NCBI GenBank assembly: GCA_000827325.1
Contig: KN832903.1
Location: forward strand, 62,001 to 126,000
Length of the DNA stretch: 64,000 nt
Direction of reading: 5' to 3'
Origin: Oidiodendron maius Zn
Taxonomy: Eukaryota > Ascomycota > Leotiomycetes > Myxotrichaceae
Both the position numbers and the translations under genes were made by a program. The notes below the pieces were generated by a model. The model saw nothing but the letters and a program-made list of their open reading frames with translations, searched no databases and was not told where the DNA came from. Each line of letters opens with the position of its first letter. The stretch's first letter is position 1. Shown piece by piece: positions 42,514 through 54,549 of this stretch.

Positions 42514-44439
42514 TTAAAACTTTTCCCCAGTAGTAATAGGTATCACATCCACGCTCGTGTTCTCCGTGCCATCATTCGAGTCCTCAACTACAGCCCTCTT
42601 CTTATCCTCCCTCTTCTGCAGCTGCCAGGTAACCAGCGTCGAGATAATGAGAGCTGAGTTGATAGCGGTGAGCGTGACCCAGCCCTTGTAGTATCTAGGA
42701 GAATCAACCTGCTGGAACACGATCAGTGGCAACCAGGCAGAGACAGTGTTGCCGAACTGGTTCATCGCGCCGATGACTATGGCGCGCTCTTCGTTATCCG
42801 CGCTCGTAATTTCGTTGGCCCAGCTGAGAAGTAGATATTAATATATCTGTCGATCACGTTGAGATAGGAGGGACCTTACGCGAAGAAGAGACCACCAGTT
42901 GCTCCACCGACACCTCCGAAGAGGAAGCATGCCCATTTCCAGCCGGAGCTGATATCCCAAACTGCCAATGATCCAGCAGCAATGATGGTCACCACAGATC
43001 CAAAGATGATGGGAGGCCAGCGTCGACCCTTCAGAATAGTATCAGACGACCAGGCATATATGACTTCTACACCCGCTTGCACCGCAAATGGCAAAGTGCC
43101 GTAAGCGTTGATCAAACCGACTGAATAACCCGAAGCCTTTAGGAACAAGGTGAACGCTGGAGCTGCAGCACCGACGACGCTATTGACCCAGAAGCTGTTT
43201 ATAAGCTTAGCGACATATCTGGCACTATTATAAGCAGAATACATACGTATAGGTGAGCGTCAGAGCATATATATGCCACGAGGTCAAAATCTTCTTAACC
43301 TTGGCGACCGTGTACTTGGCTCTCGGCTTGCGGCCCTCCAGCTCCATTCGCTTCTGAGCAAGTTGGATGTCCTATTCTACGTATCAGTATTTGCACAGGA
43401 AGTCTAAGTGATAGAGAAGTGCTTACCGATTCTGATAGGTACCAAGGCTTTCTAGCTTCAGGAACGTCAGGGTAGAAGAAGAATCCACCCAAAGCGATAG
43501 GAAGCGAGATGACACCGTCGATGATGAAGAGCCTGAAATGGCATGATCAGCTTCGATGCATTGCAGGCCTTGAGCATCAGATACCTACCACTGCCATCCG
43601 GCGTATTTGCTCCTGTCACCGAGATGGTACACACCAGCCATCAGGTAGCCAGAGAACATAGCGCCTAAGACACTGCTGATATGGAAGATACAGGTACGCT
43701 TTGCGAGCTCATCCTTGCGATACCAGGAGCCGATGATGTACTGGAGACCAGGATAGAACGTGCCCTCAACAAGGCCTATGAGAATCATTAGTTTTTCGTT
43801 CGTGTTTGGAGCAATCTATGTGTACTTGCCTACGAAGAAGCGGATGACGATGATTTGCGTGGTTGTCTTTGCTTGGCTAAGGCAGAACGTTAGGATGGAC
43901 CAGATCACCTGTTATGCCTATGTCAGTCACCCATTGTTGGCGGTTAGATCTCGAGAATGCGAACCTCGTTGGCGGGAATCCAGATGTGCGCAGGAACTCG
44001 GGTAAGGATGATATTACTCGGAACTTGGGAAAGAATGTTGCCGACAGTGAAAGCTGTCTGGAAGTAGTTGAGTTGGTTACCATAGAGGTTAAGGTCTTCC
44101 TTCCTGCATCACATTCAGTCACATGCCCAAACTTCTTTAATTCCCGATTCGCACTAACATTCCAGAAACAAAAGCGACGTTGACATTGATCTGGTCCATG
44201 TACTTGATGAAGAACCCTAGTCTCCATGTTAGCACAAGGAGGTCTCGATCTGCAACGGCGAGCTGTGACAAACCAAGACAAGAAAACGTGAGTAGCGCCG
44301 CATCAAGCTTGAACAAGAATCTTCGTTCTTCCTTTGGCTTGTCCAGAGTATCCCATAAGTAGCTGACCCGTCTTCGCTTTGGGTGCAGCACCTGGGTGGT
44401 GGGTTCATGGATGACGTCGGTCTCCTTTGTGTCCGACAT
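42514..44439 (-). CDS. MFS transporter, anion:cation symporter (Dal5/allantoate-like)
   Basis: Nine exons: 44439-44274, 44216-44159, 44103-43965, 43908-43830, 43775-43589, 43532-43427, 43371-43247, 43194-42880 and 42823-42514, giving 494 aa with correct phases. The fourth intron (43829-43776) uses a GC donor (GCAAGT), the one recognised non-canonical fungal class. The protein has the ACS-family layout: cytosolic N-terminus, [18 protein letters not shown] after TM1, [15 protein letters not shown]-like block in TM4, and 12 hydrophobic segments. Family members carry small carboxylated substrates at the plasma membrane. Given its place next to the questin-oxidase-like gene, export or uptake of an acidic pathway product is a reasonable guess. 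No drug-antiporter motif is seen. Confidence 0.85.
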
Positions 44440-45183
44440 GATTGTGCAACGGTAAGAGAGACCTTGATACCAATATACTTGTCTGCATCTGGCGACGATG
44501 TCTTCTCGGCAAAACAGTAGACACTTATATGTTGTGTCGACGGCGAGCTGGCTTGATTGCGTTATGGCGAGGCCGCATTGCGCATAACGCGTCTTTCACC
44601 GGCCACACGGTTTGATAACAGATAAGATGGACAATGGCTCTATTTTCTATGGGCCAAAAATCCATCTCTTCAGTTGAAGGACGTACAGGATCCACAGGAG
44701 CAGTTCGGACGATCGGCTGTGGCGCTTGCATCCCCATGCGCTGCTCGGAGGGTCGGGGGGTTCTTGGCGATGGGATTGGCTGAGCGCTGTGCTGTCATCA
44801 AACCCTCGCAGAGATGGGCGTTTAGCGCTCTCACTTATAAGCCTGGTATTGGTAGAGCAACGCCCGACTCTCAGTAGTTCTCCACAAGGGCGTTGCCGTC
44901 GGAAAGCAGAAGGGCAAAGTCACCTCCGAAAATCCAGGCTCGGAGACAGCATGTTTTGGCTGGACTGTGCTGCTAGCAAACAGCATTACCAAATTCGTCA
45001 ACCTGCGTGTAGTTTCCAGGCTGTCTGCGCGACTTCGCGCACGTGGATTGCCGCTCAGCCTGCGTACATATATCTGCCCTCGAGTCAGGACAGCAAGGCC
45101 AAGAAAAGCTTCTGTAGGAATCGCTCAACCGGAAGCGTCGAGCATCATCTCAAGTACCCCGAAAACGAAAACTTTCAGACAAT
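44440..45183. other. Divergent intergenic region between exporter and glutathionyl reductase genes
   Basis: 744 bp. Overlapping frames at 44674-45187 show no domain; the region is probably the two promoters. Confidence 0.4.
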
Positions 45184-46327
45184 ATGACTATCAAGAACGA
45201 TGTGAGAATGCAACATTCTATCGATTCTAAACCTTGTAGCTAACGATTCACCGTGAAGACCGATTGGAAGCCTGGTAGCTTCGCCGACGATGACGGTCAC
45301 TTCAGAAGACCAGAGGCCAAGATCCGCAACTTTGTATCAGCAGATCCTGACTCAGAATTCCCTGCGGAAGCGAACCGATACGTTCTATACGTCCATTATG
45401 CCTGCCCTTGGGCGCACCGCATCCTCATAGTTCGTGTGCTGAAGGCCCTCGAGGATATCATCGAGGTGGTTGAGCTCGACAAAGCTGATGAGATAGGCTG
45501 GGCGTTCAGCGGCACGACGGGACCCGACAAGGATCCGAGATACGGCTTCACCCATCTGAGAGGCCTCTACTTGAAGGCGTTCCCAGGCTGGAACGGGAGA
45601 AGCTCTGTGCCAGTCCTGTGGGACACCAAGAAAGGTTGGTGACGACCACCACCATGTGTGTTGGTCTTGACTGTGCTAACCGTGCGATGTAGAGACTATA
45701 GTCAACAACAATGCCAGCGAGATCCTTGAGATGGTCTATACCGAGTTCGACGCACTCATCCCCGAGGAGAAGAGGGAGGCTACCAAGGGCGAAGCAGGCT
45801 TCCTACCACCGACTCTCAAGAATAAACTGGACACCTTTAGGAACTTTGTATACCACAATATCAACGATGGTGTCTACAAAGTAGGGTTTGCTTCCACCCA
45901 GAAGGCCTACGAGTACAGTCTATTCCCTCTATTTGAAGCCCTGGACAAAGTGGAGGAACAACTGGCAGACCCAGCACACCAGCCTTATCTGTTCGGCAAG
46001 AACATCACTGATGCTGATATCCGGTTGTTCTCAACGCTGATCCGCTTCGACGTCTCCTACTTTTCGAGCTTCAAGTGCAACCTAAAGATGATCCGCTACG
46101 AGTATCCCCGGCTACACCTCTGGCTGCGTACTCTCTACTGGGATCCTGAGAATAAATTCAATGGTGCATTTAGGGACACCGTCAGATTCCAACTTGTGCG
46201 TCGTTGTCCCTTGTGATATCTATATGAGACATATCTAATATTTACATAGTACAAGGAACAATACGCATACGCCACCGTGAGCCCGGTCTATCCTAAGGGC
46301 CCCATTCCACACATACTCCCATTGTAA
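45184..46327 (+). CDS. Glutathionyl-hydroquinone reductase (Ecm4/omega-like GST)
   Basis: Four exons, 45184-45201, 45259-45634, 45693-46195 and 46250-46327, give 324 aa. The first exon codes for only six residues (MTIKND), placed by the fit of intron length and phase. The signature CPWAHR (C55-R60) and the block TDWKPGSFAD define the Ecm4/GHR family, which uses glutathione and a catalytic Cys to reduce glutathionyl-hydroquinones back to hydroquinones. The C-terminal helical domain (NITDADIRLFSTLIRFD) is complete. Its place beside a quinone pathway is suggestive: quinones trapped by glutathione could be recovered. It may equally be a neighbouring general gene, since VPS3 follows. Confidence 0.85.
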
Positions 46328-47809
46328 ATATATCAGTTGGATCTCCTGCTTGTTCAAACTAGGCAAACCATGGGTTTCAACAAGCCTGACTAGGTCAGAA
46401 GATTATGCCGTAAATATATTGCATCTAGCATAACTTACATCAGTCTCCCTCACTTAAAGAGCATACCTTCTCCTCGTGCTTACTCGCAAAACATTTCTCT
46501 GCAGCATTCCCTCTTTGCATATGTGAATGAGCTATCATTCCGCAACATAGAGCAGCATCATTAGGGTGCTTTCTTATTCGTCTACATCTAACGTCAGGTT
46601 GATTGCAAATAGGTGGAAGCGCTGTTTAAATGCCAACCACATTCAAGTTGCAGTTGCACGCTTACTTCTATGAGAGAACTCTGCGAGTGTTCGAGTTTTT
46701 TCAATACCATCACACACAGCATGTGGTATATTGATTGTGTAGCTGCCTCGATCCTTAACCAGTCGTCTTTTGAACTTGCCAAACTACCAGATAGGACAAT
46801 CATGAGACGTTCGTACCCTTGTATGCCATGGGGCTGATTATAGTGGATATTACAACCTTAGTTGTGATGATTGCTTCTTACAGGCTGAGACCCTATTCTG
46901 TACTTGCGACAATGATGAAGACGAAGGGATTGCTACCCTTATTAACCTAAATAAGAGCGTCCTACAGAATTTTCTTCTGAAACCTGTTAACTTAAATCTT
47001 TGCTTTATTTAGATGAAATGATCTCCAACCAAAATGGTGTGCTGTCTTGCGACAACCAATGAAAATATAGGAGATCCGGAAGGCAATATTAGCAAAGGAA
47101 ACATATTGTCAGTTGGTTTACAGGGTTCTTTCAGCTTCACAGGGGTCTTCAGCTTGTCTAAGCTTCCATTCGAGGTGCGTGGGGTTGAACCCCTATTGTG
47201 GTGCTCAGCTGCAAGCACATGAGCCATGGGTTGTACGACGACCCGTGCGTAAGCTCTTTTGCCTACATGTATTTCTCTTTCCGTACGATAGCTCTCTTTC
47301 TTCTTTAACAAGACCCTCACGCTCTTTGAATATAACCTGTATACAGCTTCGACTAATTGCCTGCATCCCGTGACAGTGGTGTTCAGTGTTGGGACCGTAA
47401 AAATCGTAAGAATATTTATATTCTTAGGTTGCACCAAAATTTGCTCGGTTCTTATCGTTGTTATTCTTATCGGTCAGGTATTCTTATCTATAGGATTCTT
47501 TTGCGCGGTTTTACTGTAGTAATACTGAGATCGTTCAATATCCTAGTCATTGGCTCGCTCATGGCTGCCTCCAATGTCGCATGAGCAAACCGAGTGACCT
47601 CGACGGAAATGCAAAAAATCTCAATGAAAAATCTCTTTTCAACGTTATACCTTTCTATAGTGTTTTAGTGGGCTGATGATTGATACTATATGTTTGAGAA
47701 TCCACGTATCCAGTATTATGTTACGTAGAGAATGACAATATTTAACCCATTTCCCTCTTATATTAGCTGCACTTTTGAAGATATTATTTTAATCATCGTC
47801 ACGGTACCG
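46328..47809. other. 1.5-kb AT-rich gene-free stretch at the right cluster border
   Basis: No supported gene. At about 47388 a segment begins TGTTGGGACC and contains several ATTCTTAT motifs; this resembles the start of a fungal LTR, but I find no second end. At 47178-47190 the palindrome GGGGTTGAACCCC resembles a tRNA T-arm but no cloverleaf could be built. Confidence 0.4.
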
Positions 47810-50800
47810 TCATTCCATAATCGGCCCACGTGCCTCTACCATCTCAATAAAATTGACGTTAACAATGATATGCTCCGCATCACTCAAGGCCTTGACTATA
47901 GAAGTCTCATTTCGATGGCGAACGTGACGACGCAGTGCGCTGATGAAGAAGGAGGAATAGTTCCCTATAAGCCAGGAGGAGGGGAGGAGGCTTAGTACCT
48001 ATGACATGCGTTAAAATGAGTACAATGAATGCGTGTGAGGGATAGGAATAACGAGGTCAAGGAGGACACGAAAAGAGTTTAATAAAAGGACTCACATGCA
48101 AAATATCAAACCTCCTTCCAAATCTCTCAAGAAGCTCGCTGGTAAGCTCAATTCTATCTGATATATCCTCGATGCGTAGGAATTCCTCAAGTAGCATATT
48201 CAACAACTTTCCTTGTTCTTTCGCTGCCGGAAGCACCCTAAAATCAATCTCATCCACGGTCTCCCCAAAAATAGAACGTCCGCAAGAAAGGCAATAAGAT
48301 GCTGCCATCTCAAAATCACCTAAGCTATGCGTGAGCAGCCGAATAGCTTCTTCGTGTCGACCTTGGCGGCCGTAGAGAATGATCATTTCTGGAATAAGGT
48401 GCGATTTAAACGGCATTATGCGTTGTAATACTGTTGTGACATCGTAGGAATACACTGCATCTTGGGTTGCATCTAGCAATTGAAGTAGGCTGTTCCGGCA
48501 TGTCTGCCATTCATCAGAAGAGGTGGCAGTATTGGCAATGAATTGGAGATAGGTAGATTTTGGCGGACGTAGTGCTCTGTACGATTTATATGTGGATATT
48601 ATGGTTGCTTGACTGCTTTCGGATGAGCCGAGTTCAGCGAGCACAGTGTCGAGGTAGAAGGAAATAAGTTCATTGGTATGCTGTGGTTGTTTCTTTCTAA
48701 AAACCAAATGCTCTAGATATTTTCTGATGGCGCCAGGCGCTCTATTGCGTAGCAATTCTAGCGTATCGGCCTGTAGGAATTTTGTGCGACTGTTGTCGTC
48801 AACAAAAACTTGGACACCTAGGGCTGGGTTGCGTTTGGCGAGCCAAGTACCGTATTCTTCTACGAGTTGCCGGTTTCGTAGTTTGGAGAGGTAGATGCGG
48901 AACTGCTGTTCTCCGTCTATGAATTCCCTCCTCGAATCTCCTTCGCCACAGATGATGCGTTGCCACGTCTGTAGGACTTTGGCAGGTTGCTTTTGTGACA
49001 AGTACAATCGAGAAAGGGTGTACAATCTTTCAAATTGCTCTAACAACACAATAGCACGGTCGACATCCTCAACACCGGCATCAACGAGGGAATTAAGCTC
49101 GGCGCGCATAGAGCCTGCTGCCGCTGGACCGCAAGCCGTATTACTATCACAAAGTAGCAGGATATGCAACAGCGTAGAGTCAACAGTGCGGAAGATGTAA
49201 GAACTATCTGTGATACTGGGGTGTCCCCTTTTCTGGCGCCAAAAGAGGAGAATGCGGTAGACGAGGCGGAGGATATTATGATCATAGCAACCATCTGGAT
49301 CCGTAGGCATCTTAGAAATATCGTTTTGAGCGAGCAATTGGTCCAGGAGTCCTTTCAGCCCTGCTTGGACCCATACACCGTTCTGACTACACACTATTTC
49401 ATCTCGTAATGGTAGAAATGCGAGTATCACTCTGGGATCGACTTCGCTCTCTGCTAATGCCCGTTCAGTGGCGTTTATATCGTGCGTAGTCGCGAGCATT
49501 CCAGATGCTGTGCAGAGAATGAGATCCATGAATAGCAGTATTGCGGCTTTCTGTCGTATATACGTCAGAGTGAAAAAGTCGAATTCTGTTTGTGGGTTGA
49601 TACCGCGAATGTCGTTGATCAAAGTTCTGATTGCATTTGTATCCATGGAAGTTGACTGCGCCAGGCGGAGGTGCGCGTCTAGGCGAAGAATCATTGGATT
49701 CCTGAGTATCCAGAATACTTCATCACCGACCCAGACGGTGATCCTAGCGTCTATCTTGCACAGATTATTGATAAATTCCCTCTCCTCCCTCTGACGCTTG
49801 ATTATGGATAGGTTGTTGGATTCGGTAGTGCTTGACGATAAAAATTGGATGGGGCTCATTGCCAATCTGTCCGTAATCTCCGGCAAGCTGACCTTGACTG
49901 ATGCTACTATCTGTCGCAAACCTAAAACATCCGTAACACCGTGGGTCTGTGATGAAATGCCCAGCCACTCTTTCTTAGGGGATCCCTCGCCAGTGTCAAT
50001 GTCAAAATGTTGGATTTGGACGTCTTTTGTTGGACTCTCGCCCACCTGACGGCGAACAGTAGCAAGAACACAAACTTCTTTTGGCATTCCGTCAGCTATT
50101 TGCGTAGAGGCCACATCGAGATCCTGCCCATCGACTACAATTGAGTCTGGATAGCTTGCAAATTCTATCGTTCCACATGTAATTTCACCATCGAGATCCA
50201 CCAGCACCCCGACTCCAGGCTCGGGAGGAGTCGTCCCCATAACTAGCAAGAAAACATTAGAGTTTGGTGATTCTATGAGAGGTCTCAGCCGGGGTTCATC
50301 TGATGATGCTGTAGTGCCGGTGTTCTCTATACTTTGGTCATCCACGGAAGAAATGGAAAAGAGTGGAATCTTCTGCTGCCGGCCCACATCCAAGAGTGTA
50401 TAAGTTCTCGCATCCGCTACGCACGCAAAGTTCCCTCGACGAGCTGCTGACAAGCAGCTTCGAAACTCAATGTCTCGGACTCGCATTGGTTGCTCAGCCA
50501 CCTTGACTAGAGTTATTCTATTCCGTAGGCCCACCATTATAACAGCCTCATATTGTCCGCTCTCATCCGCTTCTAGATCAATGCCGCCAACCCAACCGCA
50601 CCTCCAGGGTTCCAGCTGTGGAAAAGCAGGACTGAGTTCCGGTAAAGTATAGAAGCTGAGGGAGCTATTGCTGAGAATGCAAGCTTTGTTAGCATTTGGC
50701 AGAAGTAAGATTTGCTGTATTCCTGTTGCTCCTTGTTCATTCACGGGAGGGTTGAGGCGCACTGCAAGAATGAAGATGTCTTCGCTGGATGGGTCGGCTG

Positions 50801-51082
50801 GGTGAAGCGGCGTTTGTACATAGTGGAGGATTTCCCCTGCGGATGTTCCGATGTAGAGATTACTGTCTAACAAACTTGAGTTAGTACAAATATTAGTGAT
50901 CAAAATCGAACCAAGGATTGATTGGGATAAAAGAAATGAGATTCCGGACTCCACATTTCGACGCAGGTGATTGAGACATTGCGGTTGTCACCTGTCGCAT
51001 TTAAAGCTACATTATCGACTAGCCTTCGTAGTATATATGAGCCACTCTCCAATGGCCATTCTTCTGTGTCGGCCATTATCAT
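47810..51082 (-). CDS. VPS3: Vps3-like CORVET subunit (TGFBRAP1/Vps39 family)
   Basis: Three exons, 51082-50950, 50866-48096 and 47998-47810, give 1,030 aa, close to yeast Vps3 (about 1,000). It is a tethering subunit of the endosomal CORVET complex that works with Rab5-type GTPases. Order: N-terminal CNH/citron-like beta-propeller (about 30-330, YIGTSAGEILHY then AVIMVGLRNRITLVK), alpha-solenoid with Vps39_1 (about 560-690) and Vps39_2 near the C-terminus (ILYGRQGRHEEAIRLLTHSLGDFEMAASYC). The terminal exon, reached through a 97-nt intron, restores VLSLLPSSWLIGNYSSFFISALRR-like sequence typical of the family end; without it the protein stops early. A conserved trafficking gene, it probably lies outside the metabolite cluster. 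Confidence 0.85.
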
Positions 51083-52081
51083 GTAAACATAAATTTAAAC
51101 GTCAGATACACTGTGATCGAGATATAGCGTTGTGGTTGTAAAGGTTTGCCGGTAATGTTATCGAGGGGAGTTAAGGGCCACCTAGCAGCCTAACGTACTT
51201 TATAAGCGAGCGGCGCATACATGCGAGTGGTACACTTCTCCTTGATTTCAAGGCTTCTAGAGTTAATACAATAACCAATTAATTAATTAACCTCTAATAA
51301 ACTACCTTAATTAGAAACCTGCTTATACTTCATCATACTTCTTCCAATGGAATCCTTGTCAAGATTGTTTCCTCCGGAGTGAGCTAGATTGGAAGGACAA
51401 CATCTTGATGGGTTGCAGAGAGATAGCCTGCCTACGCACAATGAACCGCGAACTTGCTTTAAAGGGATAGAAAAGGGATTCATATATCCATATATCTTCG
51501 CTAAGCTTCCATTAGGCGGTCCACTACTCTCTTATCTGTACTTACTCGTGACATAAGCTTTGTCTTAAGCTCTAATTAAGCAAACGTTAATGACACCCTC
51601 GTCATTAGCGACATAATTAGTAAACTTAGAATCAGTGATCCTTCCGAATCTTCCGTGCCTCTCAAAAATCCGACTTCCTTGCTCCGAAAGTCGCAATCTC
51701 GTACCCCCTTCCCGTGCAACTAGTCTCATGCTGATGGCAACACACTTGCGGGGGAGACATCGAACATGCGTGGGAGATGGACTAGCGGGCCTACACTGAT
51801 GCTAGTAGCAGTGTCGGTCCTGTGCGAGTTGGCATTATTATTTTATCTAGTAGTAGCAAGATATTAAGACTAATAGCTACCTTATCTAAAATGGCGACGA
51901 AGTCCTGTACCATACATCCGAACTGTCATTAAGTGAGCTTACCTCTCAGTTGCAAAGAGCAACTTAAACTTAAGCAGGACATAGATATCCAGGCGGTCGA
52001 CACTACTCGACTTCCGTTTCTTAATATTTCCTCCCTACAAATACCACAGAGGACGCTTGGTGCCAGGCCAATGCAGACATC
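51083..52081. other. Intergenic between VPS3 and an unknown gene
   Basis: 999 bp, divergent layout. AT-rich in the middle (AATTAATTAATTAACC near 51278). No gene or repeat recognised. Confidence 0.45.
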
Positions 52082-52917
52082 ATGGCAGCAGAGTTCACGC
52101 CGCATTGGGTGGAAGACCTGTTGATGCGGCCTCATGGTCCAAATTCATGGGCTTTCTATGTCGTCGCCAACATTCATGGACGACGCCGTCCTCTTGCCGT
52201 AGTGTATCGCGATCCCCCCGCCTGGGACACCAGTATCCTATGTGGCGACGAACTATTGTCTCGTGTCTGCACATAGTCCGTATCTTCTCTGATCCAAGTA
52301 ATCGTGTCGCCATCGAGTCGGAAGTAACCCTCGCTACGGACTTCTTCCAGGATGCTGAGAATGTGCCTTTACCTTCTATCGAGCTGCCCAAAGATAGAAG
52401 CTTTACTTTTTGCGCCACAGAATACATTCAGCTATCCTCAGACTGGGGTATGACGAAATTTCCCTTTATATCAACGAGTCTGTTACTTGGCGCCAGCTTT
52501 GGCGCCAAGTTCAGTGGTGGTTGTGTTGCGAAGCCATGGCCTTTAGGAATGATATACCGCCATAATTATACACAGTATGGCATTGTTGTTATCGATATCA
52601 CGGACATGGACAGCCCCCGCTACGGCATTATCGGTTTTATGACCCAAATCATGATCTGGGTCGAAACGGACCAAAAATGGCTAGATGACGGGCCAGTGGG
52701 GACCAGAGAGGTAATGGTGGAGGACGATCAGCCATGCAAGCCCCTTTCGGCCGCTGAGTATATGGCCAAATTTAGCTATAAAGATGCCGACGGCTTAGTC
52801 CTACAGTTCGAACAGATACCCCTTATTGACGTCTCTGCTATAGATTATAAGTCTGATATTATGCTTATCTCTCTGTTACAGAGACTCTACCTGCTAATGA
52901 TACTCAAAGTCATTTAG
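52082..52917 (+). CDS. Hypothetical protein, unrecognised family
   Basis: Two exons, 52082-52232 and 52277-52917, joined over a 44-nt GT-AG segment that also bridges the frame change, give 263 aa; the phase fits exactly. I do not recognise the family. Visible are a Trp-rich N-terminus (PHWVEDLLMRPHGPNSW), a Gly/Ala-rich hydrophobic stretch (SLLLGASFGAKFSGG), a beta-type segment (IYRHNYTQYGIVVIDITD), then GFMTQIMIWVE and an acidic C-terminal half. No signal peptide or known motif. It stands before a decayed frame and a broken transposase, so it may itself be ageing. Confidence 0.5.
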
Positions 52918-53156
52918 AGGCAATCTAATAGTATGGATCTTAATACCACCAATTCTATACCGACAAATCGGACCCTAAGATCTGGTAATAAGGAAGCAGT
53001 TGCAACTTCGATCGACTATATAATAGAGACAGATAGCTTTGGCGTATCCCAGGCTATTCCCGGTTCCCAGAATCTTCACTAGAAAGAGTAGCGAGATCAG
53101 TCGAAATACATTAGGCATTTGTATTCTGCAAAGTAGTTAATATGTCTTGCAGTTGA

Positions 53157-54299
53157 CAGAAAGAGGCATCTCAACCTAGTGAGGTTTAAAGGACTTTCCG
53201 CTGAAGTTATTAGATCTGCTCTTAAGACAGAAGAGTTAAAGGATATAAAATCTATTAGCCTTTATATTAATACAGTACAGAGCCTAGTAGGTCAAATTCT
53301 GGATATACTGTCTCGATCATCCTCCCCCTATAACCTATATTTTTATCAAGAGCCAACTCGAATAAGCGATCAGGCAGGTACAGAGCTCTTCTTAGCCCTG
53401 TCAACAAGACAGCACCTGTTCTGTAGGAAAGTTACAGTGTCAGTTGTGTATTCAGCACCCTTAAATAAGAGTTTCTGGCTCCTAACAATTAACTACAAGC
53501 CGCCCTTCAAGATCTTCCCTATCTAACACATGTTCGTCCGCCAACAGATCAGTTCATTATTCACGACAAAGTATTACTATCTTGGCGACGGGCTGCTTCG
53601 ACCGGAAGCCTTCGCTACAGGGTTTCTGAGTTGGCTCCAGTGGCCAGATTTGTTCTTATTTGCTTTTGCAGGAGCCTCACTGACTCTAGAAGATATGTCT
53701 CGTACCGAGATAAGCCCTATTCCAGCTGAGAATTTTACCATCCCTACTTATCTAGCAATAAGCGATAGCCAAAAAAGCCTCAAAATAGAATGCTGGCCTA
53801 AAGTGCGAGATTTGGTCCCTGGATACTAGACTGTCCTTATATTACAAGAATTATATACAGATAAAGAAGTGGCAGTATATAATCGGTATACTTTTGATTA
53901 TCAACCTATAAATGCTCGATATATAAAGTATGCTTTTATCAGATCATGTTTAAGTATCGAAGTCTATAATCTACTGGAGTATTAAGGGCCGGAAGAGTTG
54001 GAAGTAGGAGAAGTCAAGGAGTTTCTAAAGGCTATAGCACTAGAAGTGGACTCAGTACTTATAGATTGAAGATTAGAGGAAGCTAAGGAGTATCTAGCTG
54101 GAATTCCAGGGCAATCTCGGCTAGGTTCTGGCCTAGAGTGGTTGTCTGTTCTAGGATACAGTGAAGCTTATTCTATTTTGAGTAAATTTCTGAAGGATAC
54201 CCTGAAGGTGGAGGATAACCTACGTGTTGCTATAAGGGAATTATCAGAAGGTGAGTTTTCTTCGAGTAGTAGAAGGCAGAGTTCGTTCCGTATGGTATA
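53157..54299 (+). pseudogene. Long decayed reading frame with in-frame stops, family unknown
   Basis: One and the same frame stays protein-like for about 380 codons (RKRHLNLVRFKGLSAEVIRS, later SWLQWPDLFLFAFAGASLTLEDM, IYTDKEV-like LYTDKEVAVYNRYTFDY, KEYLAGIPGQSRLGSGLEW) and is broken only by single stops at about 53524, 53827, 53983 and 54067, ending at 54297-54299. Each looks like a point change of a sense codon rather than a frame loss. The 5' end may follow an intron acceptor (TTGCAG at 53147-53152). I do not recognise the parent. Chance alone would give about 18 stops over this length. Confidence 0.55.
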
Positions 54300-54549
54300 G
54301 TGGCAGGATGGGGAGACTAACAATTTTTAGAACGAAATTGGTATCCTAAGCTTCTCTAACAAGAAATATTACAAAATTTAGAGCAAGGAATAGTTGTTAC
54401 CCTGAAGGTTGTATCAGAAATTGCACCCCATAAAGCATTCGGCCCGAGCACCTTGCATACCGTACTCTCCCCACCCTAATTACTTGTTTACCTCCATTTT
54501 AAACTACGACCATTTACATTTCTTCTCTCAAAAATCACAAGCCAATAAT

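Noticed and set aside
47164-47225. Possible tRNA gene: GGGGTTGAACCCC palindrome and A-box-like bases nearby
   Set aside because: The T-arm-like palindrome is good, but no acceptor stem or anticodon arm can be paired on either strand; at most a tRNA-derived repeat.
47388-47560. Solo LTR suggested by TGTTGGGACC start
   Set aside because: No matching 3' end, no target duplication and no second copy in the window.
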